A DNA stretch of 64,000 nt, taken from NCBI GenBank assembly GCA_963731035.1, contig CAVSUY010000011.1, positions 1 to 64,000 of the forward strand, written 5' to 3'. Below are positions 25,747 through 34,151 of this stretch, piece by piece. Each line of letters begins with the position of its first letter. The first letter of the stretch is position 1. Position numbers and translations under genes: made by a program. Below the pieces are notes generated by a model. That model searched no databases. It had not been told where the DNA came from and saw nothing but the letters and a program-made list of their open reading frames with translations. This stretch comes from JAANXG01 sp963731035. GTDB taxonomy: Bacteria > Pseudomonadota > Gammaproteobacteria > Arenicellales > JAANXG01.

Positions 25747-26304
25747 GTGAAAAAGACGACGAATACCCGGCGACGTTTGTTGAAGTCGATCATGGTGGGA
25801 GGCGGGCTGGCGACCACTTCGCACACGATTCCGCAACGTTGGAGCAGGCCGGTGGTCGACACGGTGGTCCTGCCGGCCCATGCCCAGACCAGCGCGATCG
25901 AAGGCGATTTCGGGGGCTCGGGCGTGGCCGGCTCATTGGTTGAGGCAATGTCGGTTCTCGACATGATCGCGCCCCGGGCCTACGCCGGGGGCATACAGTC
26001 GACGACGGAACTCGATGTCTGTGCCAGCGTGAACGGCGGCGACGTGACGCTTGCTATCGTCCGATTCAACCAGAGCGGCGATACGGCGATATTACCGGCC
26101 CAGGGCCTTCCCGTGGCGGTTCCCGGATCGGCGAACCTCGACGTTTCGGCCAGCACCAACGTGATCACCGGCAGCATCCAGTTCGACGGGCCCGGAAACA
26201 ACGGCCTCGCGGGCCGAGTCATGCTCGACGACGGTGGCAGCGTTTGGGTCTACCCCTTCGACCTGTTTCCCGGCGGCTGCCAGGTCAAGGTGTTCGGACC
26301 GTAG
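25747..26304 (+). CDS. Leader-family protein E (twin-arginine, WSRP...LPAHAQTS leader), exported
   Basis: 185 residues from GTG at 25747, with AAGGGGAG 8 bases upstream. The leader runs MKKTTNTRRRLLKSIMVGGG, then RWSRPVVDTVVLPAHAQTS. The mature part (about residues 48-185) is acidic and Gly/Ser/Val-rich with two cysteines (LDVCASVNGG and GGCQVKVFGP) and repeated beta-type strands (LPVAVPGSANLDVSASTNVI). It shows no clear sequence similarity to the mature parts of A-D. It overlaps the 3' end of the minus-strand gene at 26092. Function unknown. Confidence 0.8.
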   Translation: MKKTTNTRRRLLKSIMVGGGLATTSHTIPQRWSRPVVDTVVLPAHAQTSAIEGDFGGSGVAGSLVEAMSVLDMIAPRAYAGGIQSTTELDVCASVNGGDVTLAIVRFNQSGDTAILPAQGLPVAVPGSANLDVSASTNVITGSIQFDGPGNNGLAGRVMLDDGGSVWVYPFDLFPGGCQVKVFGP

Positions 26305-26802
26305 CGCCTCCCAATCCGAAGGGCCTGCATAGTCGGGGTAACCGTTAGCGGGGGGCTCGTAGTCCAAAGATGCCTGCCCGATCGGCGAGGTATAGAAAAG
26401 GTCGAATACGTCCCGGCGTGCACGCAGGAAGAACTGCTTGCCGTCGGAGTTTCCGCCCGCCAGCAGCGATTCGAGCAGCGCGACCCGTTCGGTCAGGGGC
26501 AAGGTGGCGAATCCCGTACTGCCCCGGGCGCGCGCCTGGCGATCCATGAGCGCGAGACCGCGTTGATAGATCGTCCGGTGCCAGGGATCGCCTCCCAGCC
26601 GCTCGTACAACTGCGCCGCGACGCCGGCTTCGACCGCTCCCGGTTCGTCGTCTGCGGGCACTATCGTGTCCACGACCGCGGTGAGCGTGTCGTAGTCGAC
26701 ATCCCTACCGCCCGTCGGCGAGGCCCCGGCCGCCTCAGCGCCGAGCATCGAGAGCGGCAGAGCGCGCAGCCGCTTCAAGAAGGTGCGGCGCCACACGGTC
26801 AC
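26092..26802 (-). CDS. Gluconate 2-dehydrogenase subunit 3-like protein (partner of the GMC oxidoreductase)
   Basis: 236 residues from GTG 26802, which overlaps the stop of the upstream GMC gene (GTGA), so translation is coupled. It has an RR-containing N-terminus (TVWRRTFLKRLRALPLSM), then VDTIVPADDEPGAVEAGV and the FDLFYTSPIGQASLDY ... NGYPDYAG region, as in gluconate 2-dehydrogenase subunit 3 proteins. These are Tat-exported small subunits that chaperone or anchor the FAD subunit. Family members usually end soon after the YPDY motif; here the frame runs about 80 codons further, antisense to gene E. The natural stop was probably lost when gene E or its flank arrived. Confidence 0.75.
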   Translation of the reverse strand: MTVWRRTFLKRLRALPLSMLGAEAAGASPTGGRDVDYDTLTAVVDTIVPADDEPGAVEAGVAAQLYERLGGDPWHRTIYQRGLALMDRQARARGSTGFATLPLTERVALLESLLAGGNSDGKQFFLRARRDVFDLFYTSPIGQASLDYEPPANGYPDYAGPSDWEALRSEHLDLAAAGKQVEGVDPNAATVVEHDSAREAVVSGPVELDAAGDHVGAGRNVEVRRSGNRHGKALGR

Positions 26803-28472
26803 AGCTCCCGGCGCTTCATGAGATCGGCCATCCTGTGCGCCGTGCGCAGGGCAAGCGCCTGAATCGTCAGGGAAGGCGAATCCCCCGCTCCCTGACCCAC
26901 CAGGACACTGGCGTCTGCCACGAAAAGGTTGGCCACTTCGTGAACCTTCCCGAGCGGGTCCACCACTGATAATTCGGGATCGTTCCCCATGCGGCACCCG
27001 CCGCCGACCTGGCTGGCGGAGGGGTGACTGTAGGTCGAGCCCAGGCTGATCGTCTCCACCGCGTGGCAGGCACCGGCCCACTGGCTGCAGCGCTGGATCA
27101 TCGCCTCGAACACGGCCCGGTCGGCATCGGAAAATCCGGATTCGACGACGACCCGCGTAACCCCGGCGTCGTCCACGCTGTCGCCCAGCCTGATTCGGTT
27201 TTCCGGCCGGGGCTCGTGCTCGGCGGTGGCGAACAGAGTCACTATGGTGCCGAAGCGCTCGCGCATCGCCCGCTTGTGGGCCGGACCGATGCCGGGAATG
27301 CTGCGCGCGTAGGACAGGGGGCCGTGGAAACCGCCGAGCGTGCCGGATACGCCGAGGACGTACCCTGAAAGCGGCGGTCCCTGCGTATTGGGGCGGGAGA
27401 AATCCCAGATCCGTGAATCTATGGGCGGACCCTTGTATGGATTCAGGCGCTCTGGGAGTCGAATGGTCAACGTCACCAGCAAGGAATCGAGAAAGTACCT
27501 TCCAACCTGATCGTTGTTGTTCCCAAGTCCTGCCGGAAATCCAGAACCGGCGCTGTTCAGGAGCAGGCGCGGCGTTTCCACGGCACCCGCCGCCAACACC
27601 ACGGCACGCGCTCGGGTGCGCGAAATCGTTCCGTCCCTGAGACAGACCAGAGACGTGACACGGACGCCGTCATGCTCCAGGGCCAGCACCCGCGTGCCGG
27701 TCCGGATGGACAATCGCCCCGTGCGCCGCGCCCGCGCCAGGGCGGTGAGGTCGACGCTGGACTTCGCGCCGAATATGCAACCCTGAACGCAGCCGCCCGT
27801 ATGACGGCAGGGAGAGCGACCGTCGACCGAGCGGCTCGGGAGCGCAAGGCTGTTGGGAAGCAACGCCCAGCCGAGCGCGTCGGCCCCGCGCTGGACGAAG
27901 CGACTCGCGAGCGACAGTCGGTGGGCGGGAGTTGGGAAGGCCTGCCGTGGCGGCTTGAAAGGATTGTCCGCGGAACCGGCTACTCCGAGCAACTCCTCCA
28001 CCCGGCGGTAGTACGGCTCGAGATCGTGGTAGCCGATCGGCCAGTCCTGGCCGAATCCATATCGGCGGTGCGGCTCGAACGCGAACTCTGCGAAGCGATG
28101 AGCCTCGCCCTGGTAATGGAGCGTGGTGCCGCCGACGCCGAAGACGCGGTGATACTCGTAGGGCGCCCGGCGGACACAGCCTGAAGCGTTGCCGAACGAC
28201 CCTCCACGCGAGCACAGGTGCTCTGTTCCCGGTGCGAGGTCGGCGCCGGGCCGCCGCTCGATCGTCGGATCCTGGCCGTGCGGCGGGAACACGCCGGGAT
28301 GCAGCTCCCAGTCGCGCTCGCGCATGGGAAAGTCCCGGCCGAAGTCAAAGCGCTCTCCCCGCTCGAGCACCAGAACGCTCAGGCCCGCCTCGGCGAGGCC
28401 CATGGCGGCAAATCCGCCGCCGGCCCCGGAGCCTATGACGACTGCATCGTGGAGTGTGTCTTCTACTTGCAT
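26799..28472 (-). CDS. GMC-family FAD-dependent oxidoreductase
   Basis: 557 residues from ATG 28472. The N-terminus has the FAD motif VIGSGAGGGFAAMGLAEAGL. The central part has VGGTTLHYQGEAHRF and AVVLAAGAVETPRLLLNS, and the C-terminal catalytic region is HPSASQVGGGCRMGNDPE followed by NLFVADASVLVGQGAGDSP. This matches gluconate-dehydrogenase/choline-dehydrogenase-like GMC oxidoreductases, which oxidise alcohols or polyols and pass electrons to a cytochrome partner. No own signal peptide, so export with its RR-bearing small partner is likely. The cytochrome c subunit of the usual three-gene set is not adjacent. The small cytochromes at 7570 and 53620 are only distant candidates. Confidence 0.88.
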   Translation of the reverse strand: MQVEDTLHDAVVIGSGAGGGFAAMGLAEAGLSVLVLERGERFDFGRDFPMRERDWELHPGVFPPHGQDPTIERRPGADLAPGTEHLCSRGGSFGNASGCVRRAPYEYHRVFGVGGTTLHYQGEAHRFAEFAFEPHRRYGFGQDWPIGYHDLEPYYRRVEELLGVAGSADNPFKPPRQAFPTPAHRLSLASRFVQRGADALGWALLPNSLALPSRSVDGRSPCRHTGGCVQGCIFGAKSSVDLTALARARRTGRLSIRTGTRVLALEHDGVRVTSLVCLRDGTISRTRARAVVLAAGAVETPRLLLNSAGSGFPAGLGNNNDQVGRYFLDSLLVTLTIRLPERLNPYKGPPIDSRIWDFSRPNTQGPPLSGYVLGVSGTLGGFHGPLSYARSIPGIGPAHKRAMRERFGTIVTLFATAEHEPRPENRIRLGDSVDDAGVTRVVVESGFSDADRAVFEAMIQRCSQWAGACHAVETISLGSTYSHPSASQVGGGCRMGNDPELSVVDPLGKVHEVANLFVADASVLVGQGAGDSPSLTIQALALRTAHRMADLMKRREL

Positions 28473-28655
28473 GGTGTCGGTCTCTCGTCCGGCGGCGCGG
28501 TGGGAACACGGCCTATCATGGACTCCGGGCCGCGGGTCCTGTTTGCTCGCGCCAGTATCATTGTACTTGGCACGGGCCCGGACGGTATCGGACAGGCGTT
28601 CGAGATCGAGAAGCACCTGCCAGGGGCGAACAAATGCTCTCTGACCCCCATTTTT

Positions 28656-28724
28656 CTCAGAAAGACGCTAAACTTCGAGACGCCCGCTGAACGATTCAAC
28701 CAATGTGTTGCGTCGATCGGTTGA
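28656..28724 (+). pseudogene. IS30-family transposase C-terminal remnant (plus orientation)
   Basis: Reads LRKTLNFETPAERFNQCVAS then IG and a stop at 28722-28724, the hallmark end of IS30 transposases (RPRKTLxxxTPAExF). Facing remnant at 32585-32680. The GTTGAAATCGCA after the stop is shared with that copy. Confidence 0.75.
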
Positions 28725-28731
28725 AATCGCA

Positions 28732-28790
28732 GCAGCATAGCGGACTTTCACAGTGTGCTACGTGGGCGTCTGGATGCGGCCAAAACCGGC
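28732..28790. repeat. Second dispersed repeat family, copy 2 (right half)
   Basis: ATAGCGGACTTTCACAGTGT then GCTACGTGGGCGTCTGGATG matches 17770-17815. Confidence 0.5.
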
Positions 28791-29110
28791 CGTTCGGTTG
28801 CTGCAACAGCTGTACCATCTATCCGTACAATGATACCCCTCGTCGCCCTCACTCGATTGGTACCAAATGCTGCAGCCATTGCGGGGTCAAAGCAGTTGTT
28901 CTGCTCAGAAACGGTGGCAGTATTGGTTCATGAGAACTTGATCCGGGCGCGCTCGTTTGAGTACTTCTGCATCAGCCATTGTCGTCCACCGGCCAAAATC
29001 GTGCTCTGCGACGAGTCTACCTCACAGCAACGCCACCGCTTTACGGCGTGACGGCTCTGTCCCCCATATCAAGAGTTCAATGATCGGCTCACCGTTTCCT
29101 CCACTACAGT
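28791..29110. other. Intergenic stretch, nothing recognised
   Basis: No gene or RNA that I can support between the IS30 remnant and the secreted protein gene. Confidence 0.3.
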
Positions 29111-30037
29111 TTGATCCTGCCGGTCATGGAGGCGGTCATGTACAGATTTGCTGGAAGGTTGCTTCGATATTCACGGACCACGTCTGCGAAGGGAGCGCCG
29201 CCGACTCTCCCCTCCGAGCTTGAGTCTTGCGCGTGCGGCGTTTGCCGCGACGTTGATGACAATGTGTTCACGGCTCGCAGTGATACCATTCACTGCTCAC
29301 CGGCGCGGACCAAACTGCGCCCTCATCGCACGCTCCTCTTCGCGATAGACGCGCCGCGAATTTTCATTGTCGCTCTGGCACTGCTCCTGGCGGGAACGAC
29401 GGCAGTACGCGCCGCACCACTCAGTATCGTCAACGTGAGCGCGCCCGGCATCAATTGCAAGTTCGATGCGAGCTGCAAGATCGTGGTCACGGACACAGTG
29501 GCACATTTCACTCTACCGCCAACCAGCGGGAACGCCTTTCTGCAATCGCGCACCTGGCCGGTTGGCAAGCCGGGCTCGCTCGGTGCGGGCCTCATTGCCT
29601 ACCTATACCGTATCGATATGACCCGGCTCGCGGGCGTCACCGCCATGCCGTGTGTCAACCGCCTGAGCCTGGACTTCGGTCCGGTGGCGGCGCTGGATTA
29701 CAACGGCGACGGAGCGGTGGACCAGGTCTTCGTGATCACGAAAGGCGGCATCGGCACCGTAAAACCCAGCAGCGCGAGCGAGAGCGGCTCAATCATCACT
29801 TTAAATTTCGCCTCTCCGGTCTGTGCCGGGGCGAGCGTCGGCCACGGAGACTCGTCCTATTTCTTCGGTCTCGCGTCGAGTCATCCACCGCATGCCATTA
29901 CCGCGCAGATACGGGACACCCTGGGTGACGTGGACTCTCTGGCGGCGCGCGCCCCGCAGAAGGTAAGCACCTCAGCGGTCATTCCCCCAGCGGTCACGGA
30001 CCTGTCGAAGCCGCATCTGGTGCCTCCCCACGACTGA
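29111..30037 (+). CDS. Secreted hypothetical protein with an acidic DxNxDG motif
   Basis: The coding frame is open from ATG 29111 to 30037, but the real N-terminus is uncertain. A clear signal peptide (PRIFIVALALLLAGTTAVRA) begins about 83 codons in, so translation more likely starts at a non-ATG codon such as the GTG near 29262. The mature part (about 205 residues) contains DYNGDGAVDQVF, a calcium-loop-like motif seen in FG-GAP or EF-hand-type proteins, and paired cysteines (NCKFDASCK). A Ser/Pro-rich tail follows. Predicted periplasmic or extracellular. It lies between two inverted IS30 remnants together with the protease gene. Family not recognised. Confidence 0.6.
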   Translation: MILPVMEAVMYRFAGRLLRYSRTTSAKGAPPTLPSELESCACGVCRDVDDNVFTARSDTIHCSPARTKLRPHRTLLFAIDAPRIFIVALALLLAGTTAVRAAPLSIVNVSAPGINCKFDASCKIVVTDTVAHFTLPPTSGNAFLQSRTWPVGKPGSLGAGLIAYLYRIDMTRLAGVTAMPCVNRLSLDFGPVAALDYNGDGAVDQVFVITKGGIGTVKPSSASESGSIITLNFASPVCAGASVGHGDSSYFFGLASSHPPHAITAQIRDTLGDVDSLAARAPQKVSTSAVIPPAVTDLSKPHLVPPHD

Positions 30038-30237
30038 CCGGGTTCAGTGCCATTTCGGTAGCGCGGTGCGGGATGTAGATTGCGACCGGGGCCGAATGAG
30101 TGAGACAGACTTCAATGACGACGCGGCAGCGGGAAAAATTTTTGAAGTCGTACCGTTCGCCGGCGTCGTACACGACGGCAAGCAAGGAGAGCCGGTGTGC
30201 TTTCTAAGAGCATCGAGACTTAGCGGTGTAATGAGCC

Positions 30238-32431
30238 ATGTGGGATAGCCTTCGCGACCTCGCGCGCCTCCTCGGCCTAGGAGGTTTGGGCGGCTTCCGT
30301 CCCCGGGCGGCTTCCTCTCCGTTCGCCCAGGTGGCGCCGAGCCCCGCCCTACAGCACTACATGGAGGAGATGGAGGCGGGGCACACAGTATCCGACTACG
30401 CTCCGCCCAGATTCGATCCGAGTTCGGTGGCGGCCGCGCTCGGCGTGAAGCCTCGCGCGCCGCCCGCTGCGCCTGGGCTGTGCCGGTTTCCGGCCTCCTA
30501 CGACCTGCGGGCCCTCGGGCGCGTCACGCCGCCCGCACGAGCGCCGCGGCTCCTGCTGGACCTTCGCCGCGATTGGCTCCCTCGAGTCCTTCCTCGCTCC
30601 CGCCGAGATCCGCGACTTCTCCGAGGCACACATGCAGCTTGGCTGCGGAAACGACTATCCGACCTGCGGCGCAGGCGGCACCTACGAGGCCGCCACCTTC
30701 TACCTCGCGGCCTGGAAGGGCCCGGTGAACGAGACCGACTTCGATTCCAAGGTCCAGCCGCAGGACACGGGGCCGGGCGCGGCTCCCGTCCAGAAGCACG
30801 TCCAGGACGTCTACTTCCTGCCCGACCGACAGGGGCCGTTGGACAACTGCTGGATCAAGATGGCCGTCACCAACCTCGGGGGGGTCTACAGCGCCGTCAG
30901 CCGCGCGGTCTATAGCCCCTACATATACATCCACAACACTTACTACCACCCGACGGCCGAAACCGCGCACGCCGTGACGATCGTCGGCTGGGACGATAAC
31001 TTCGACCGCAATCTCTTCTACTGTGGCGACCCCTCCGTCCCCGCCGACCAGCAGGTGCCGGCTGGCGACGGCGCGTTCATTGCAAAAGACAACGGCGGCC
31101 CCGACTGGGGCGACAACGGTTACATCTACATTTCCTACTTCGATGGGAGCATCGGCACCTACATGACCGCCTTCACGGCCGAGCCGCTGGGGAACTACAG
31201 CCGCATCTACCAGTACGACCCCTGCGGCCCTCTGAGCGCCCTCGTCCTTCCCGGCCAAAGCGGGCAGTACAGCTGGCAGGGGAACGTGTTCACCGCCGAG
31301 GCCGACGAGGCGCTGACCGCCGTGAGCTTTTACGAGCTCTTGAATCCTTCGATGGACTACCAGATCCAGGTTTACTTGGATCCTACGAATGGCCCGGTCG
31401 GCGGGACCCTCGCCGCCACGGCAGACGTCAGTCTGTGGGTCCGGGGCTATCGCACAGTGAAGCTCCCCCAGAAGGTCGTGCTGCACCAGGGACAACGCTT
31501 CGCCGTGGTGCTGCGGGGCCACGACCGCGACTTCGGATGGCCCCCCGCGACGATCTACATCGAGAGCCCCAACCCCTCCTACACGAAGATCAAGGCGGGA
31601 CCGGGGGAGAGCTTCGTGAGCACCGACGGCCAGAGCTGGCAGGACCTCACGACCGTCCAGATCCCCCAGGCCGGCGGGGGCAAAAAGGCGCTCACGAACG
31701 CCAACGTCTGCATCAAGGCGTTCACGAGGCCGCTCGTCACGCAGGTCGCGAACCTGGATCCGGGCAACCTCACCGTGACGTGGAAGCTCACGAACGACGG
31801 ATCCCGGCGCGAGTGGGTGAAGCCCGTGGCCCACCAGAGGATCAATGTGGACGGGCTCTTGCAGGACCACGGTGAGGACATCTTCGCCTCGACGTTCCAA
31901 GTGGGGACGGACGAAATTCAGAGCACCCTCGACGGCTGGATTCCCGTTCCCCCGGGAACGACCGTCACGGCCCGGCCGCCGGACGGTTCGGTCGACTCCG
32001 GCGTCCAAGTGCGCACGCGCTACTTCACCTTCGACCCCTACACGGCGGTGATCGTCCCCGGCTCGATCTGGAAGCACCTGAGCGAGCTGCTCTCGACCCC
32101 CCTGCACGTCGTCTCAACGAATCCCGCCTCGGGCGTCCTGGTCAATTACCTGGGCCTGTCCGTGATCACCGTGACCTTCGACACCCCTATCAAGACGGGC
32201 CCCGGCCTACAGGGGATCGCCGTCACCTCCCCCTCCGAAACGAAGTCGATTGTCACGAGCACGAACGGCGACCAGCTCCAGATCTTCACCGCGACGCCCC
32301 TGGGCTCGACGCAACTGGGCGGCACGGACTGTTCCGTGCACCTGCCCGCCGATGCCGTCGTTTCCCAGGGGCTGGGTAACCCCCTTGCCCAGGACTACGA
32401 GTGGTCCTTCACGGTGACGGGGGTCGACTGA
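30238..32431 (+). pseudogene. Papain-like (C1A) cysteine protease with lectin-like and Big_5-like domains, frameshifted
   Basis: Two frames join near 30520-30548. The first gives the N-terminal region and CRFPASYDLRALGRVTPP. The second gives GSCWTFAAIGSLESFLAPAE (catalytic Cys at 30554-30556), HAVTIVGWDDNF (catalytic His) and KDNGGPDWGDNGYIYISY. About 230 residues of a lectin-like beta domain follow, then a C-terminal Ig-like/SbsA-type domain (VVSTNPASGVLVNYLGLSVI ... LPADAVVSQGLGN). Total about 730 residues. The residues just before the catalytic Cys (the usual QGxCGSCW) are shortened, so this is a genuine small deletion or a sequence error. No standard signal peptide. Such proteins are rare in proteobacteria; acquisition with the IS30 remnants is plausible. 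Confidence 0.75.
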
Positions 32432-32584
32432 CTAGAGGGGCTGCCACGGTCGTGTTTGGAGAGCTGGGCCCTGGCCGTCGGGAGAGCCTCCCAAACCGGA
32501 TCGGCGCTGATCCACCTGAACATAAGGGAACAACTCATTTCGCCGCGTATGTTGGCAAACGAAGGTTCGGTTTGGGTTGCGATT

Positions 32585-32680
32585 TCAACCGATCGACGCG
32601 ACACACGCGGCGAAACGTTCTGCCGTTGTGTCGTAGTCTAAGGTTTTTCTTGGCCTCTCGTTCAACTGCCTGATCACCAT
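32585..32680 (-). pseudogene. IS30-family transposase C-terminal remnant (minus orientation)
   Basis: Reads VIRQLNERPRKTLDYDTTAE then RFAACVASIG and stop. The open frame upstream to 32875 is unrelated. It faces the remnant at 28656-28724. Confidence 0.75.
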
Positions 32681-32940
32681 AAATCCATAACTTTCAGGGT
32701 GCGTCAGAAACTTGGTCCCGGATTGGTCACGCGCCTCTCGCTTACGAGCCGGTGACGATGGCCCCTTCTTCACTGGAACGGCCATTCGGTCCCAATATCC
32801 CTCCTCATAACTCTCCACTACATTAGACCGCCTATCTTCCCCCACATGTTTCGCTTCCCTTGTGACTTGGTCCATTAACCGTATTTGTCGACGAAAGCAG
32901 GCATGACAGAATCTAGTTTAATCATACTCGGGAATGCGCA

Positions 32941-33042
32941 ATGCACATCACGGATATTCACATCGAGAACTTTCGGCTATTCAAAGAGTTTGATATAACG
33001 CTGTCGGCGAAAACAACTGAGGCCTGTCAGTTTTCACTCTAA
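32941..33042 (+). pseudogene. N-terminal fragment of an OLD/RecF-like AAA ATPase
   Basis: ATG at 32941 reads MHITDIHIENFRLFKEFDIT then LSAKTTEACQFSL and a stop. The start matches the conserved opening of AAA_15/OLD-type ATPases (xIxxIxIxNFRxFxxFxIxL), found in several anti-phage systems. The Walker A that should follow after about 30 residues is missing, so only a truncated 5' end remains. Confidence 0.5.
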
Positions 33043-33052
33043 AGGAGCCACC

Positions 33053-33175
33053 CGCAAAACCGATCCTGCTCCAGGCGATTTGCCGAAGATAAAATTCATT
33101 GCGCTCCCAATACACAATCCGCACTCGGTCGCGCCGGCGGTTACAGATTGCAATCGCACTTTTCCTCGGGCGATT
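33053..33175 (-). pseudogene. IS66-type Orf2 (TnpB) fragment
   Basis: The minus strand reads AICNRRRDRVRIVYWERNEF then YLRQI, resembling the IS66 Orf2 core (VFxNRRRDRxKLLYWDRxGFxLWYKRL). Only this strand-turn-strand segment is recognisable. Confidence 0.45.
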
Positions 33176-33407
33176 TTCGAAGAACATTGCGCTATCATGC
33201 CGGTCTCGCAGTGAGAAATCCGGATATTCAACCGGAGGGTTAGGATCATTGCTAGCCAGCAAACGGGCGTGACATCTGCGAAGCAAAGTGCTGCCAATCT
33301 CTTGACGCGGCACGATCTGCATCAATAGGGAACGTCTACCGGTTGTCCTTTCGTTCGGGCGCTGGTAAGAGAGCGCCAATTGAATACCGGCCGAGAGTAC
33401 TCGGAAT

Positions 33408-34109
33408 ATGACCAAATCGACGCCAGCCAAACCTGCGACGACGAAAGAGCCTCAGTATTCATTGCTTTCCGACGTGAAGGAAAAGCATGGGATCGCGCGG
33501 CTCGGCCTCATGATCAATGAGGCCTGGAACCAGGACCCGAAGCGAACACTTTTCACGCTGGCGCGATATAAGTTTGTCGCAAGGATGCTTCAAGGACGCA
33601 AGCGTGTGCTCGAAGTCGGATGCGCAGATGCTTTCGGCACGCGGATCGTCCAGCAGGCGGTTGGCAAGGTTACCGCGGTCGATTTCGATCCAATCTTCAT
33701 TGAGGACGTCAAGGAGCGGATGAACCCCCATTGGCCGATTGAGGTATTTGTCCATGACATGATGGCGGGCCCGGTGCCGGGATCATTCGACGCGGCTTAT
33801 GCGCTCGACGTGCTCGAACACATTCCCGAGAGCGGAGAGCATCATTTCATCACCAACGTCGTGAGCTCGTTGACGGACGAAGGCATCGCGATCATCGGCA
33901 TGCCCTCGCTCGAGTCGCAGACTTACGCATCACCTCAAAGTAAGGCGGGTCATGTCAATTGCAAATCGGGTGAGGCCCTCAAGCGCACGATCGAGAGATA
34001 CTTTCACAGCGTATTCGTATTTTCGATGAACGACGAGGTCGTTCATACCGGCTTTTATCCAATGGCTCACTACCTGCTTGCGCTTGGTTGCCATCGCCGC
34101 TCGACCTGA
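33408..34109 (+). CDS. Class I SAM-dependent methyltransferase (polysaccharide island)
   Basis: 233 residues. Motif I VLEVGCADAFGTRIVQQAVG around residue 67, acidic post-I residue in VTAVDFDP, motif II FDAAYALDVLEHIPESGEHH. These features mark a UbiE/Methyltransf_11-like Rossmann methyltransferase. First gene of the polysaccharide island, 42 bp before a glycosyltransferase, so it probably O- or N-methylates a sugar or chain end. A decayed copy of its first 25 codons is at 51354, again joined to glycosyltransferase sequence, so the pair travels as a unit. Confidence 0.85.
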   Translation: MTKSTPAKPATTKEPQYSLLSDVKEKHGIARLGLMINEAWNQDPKRTLFTLARYKFVARMLQGRKRVLEVGCADAFGTRIVQQAVGKVTAVDFDPIFIEDVKERMNPHWPIEVFVHDMMAGPVPGSFDAAYALDVLEHIPESGEHHFITNVVSSLTDEGIAIIGMPSLESQTYASPQSKAGHVNCKSGEALKRTIERYFHSVFVFSMNDEVVHTGFYPMAHYLLALGCHRRST

Positions 34110-34151
34110 TGTTGTTCCGGTTTGGCCGTGGGCCGCGCTGAGGGCTCGTCA

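Noticed and set aside
30524..32107. A 527-codon open frame on the minus strand
   Set aside because: It is the shadow of the protease gene; composition is Arg/Val/Gly-rich with no domain, while the plus strand has catalytic motifs in order.
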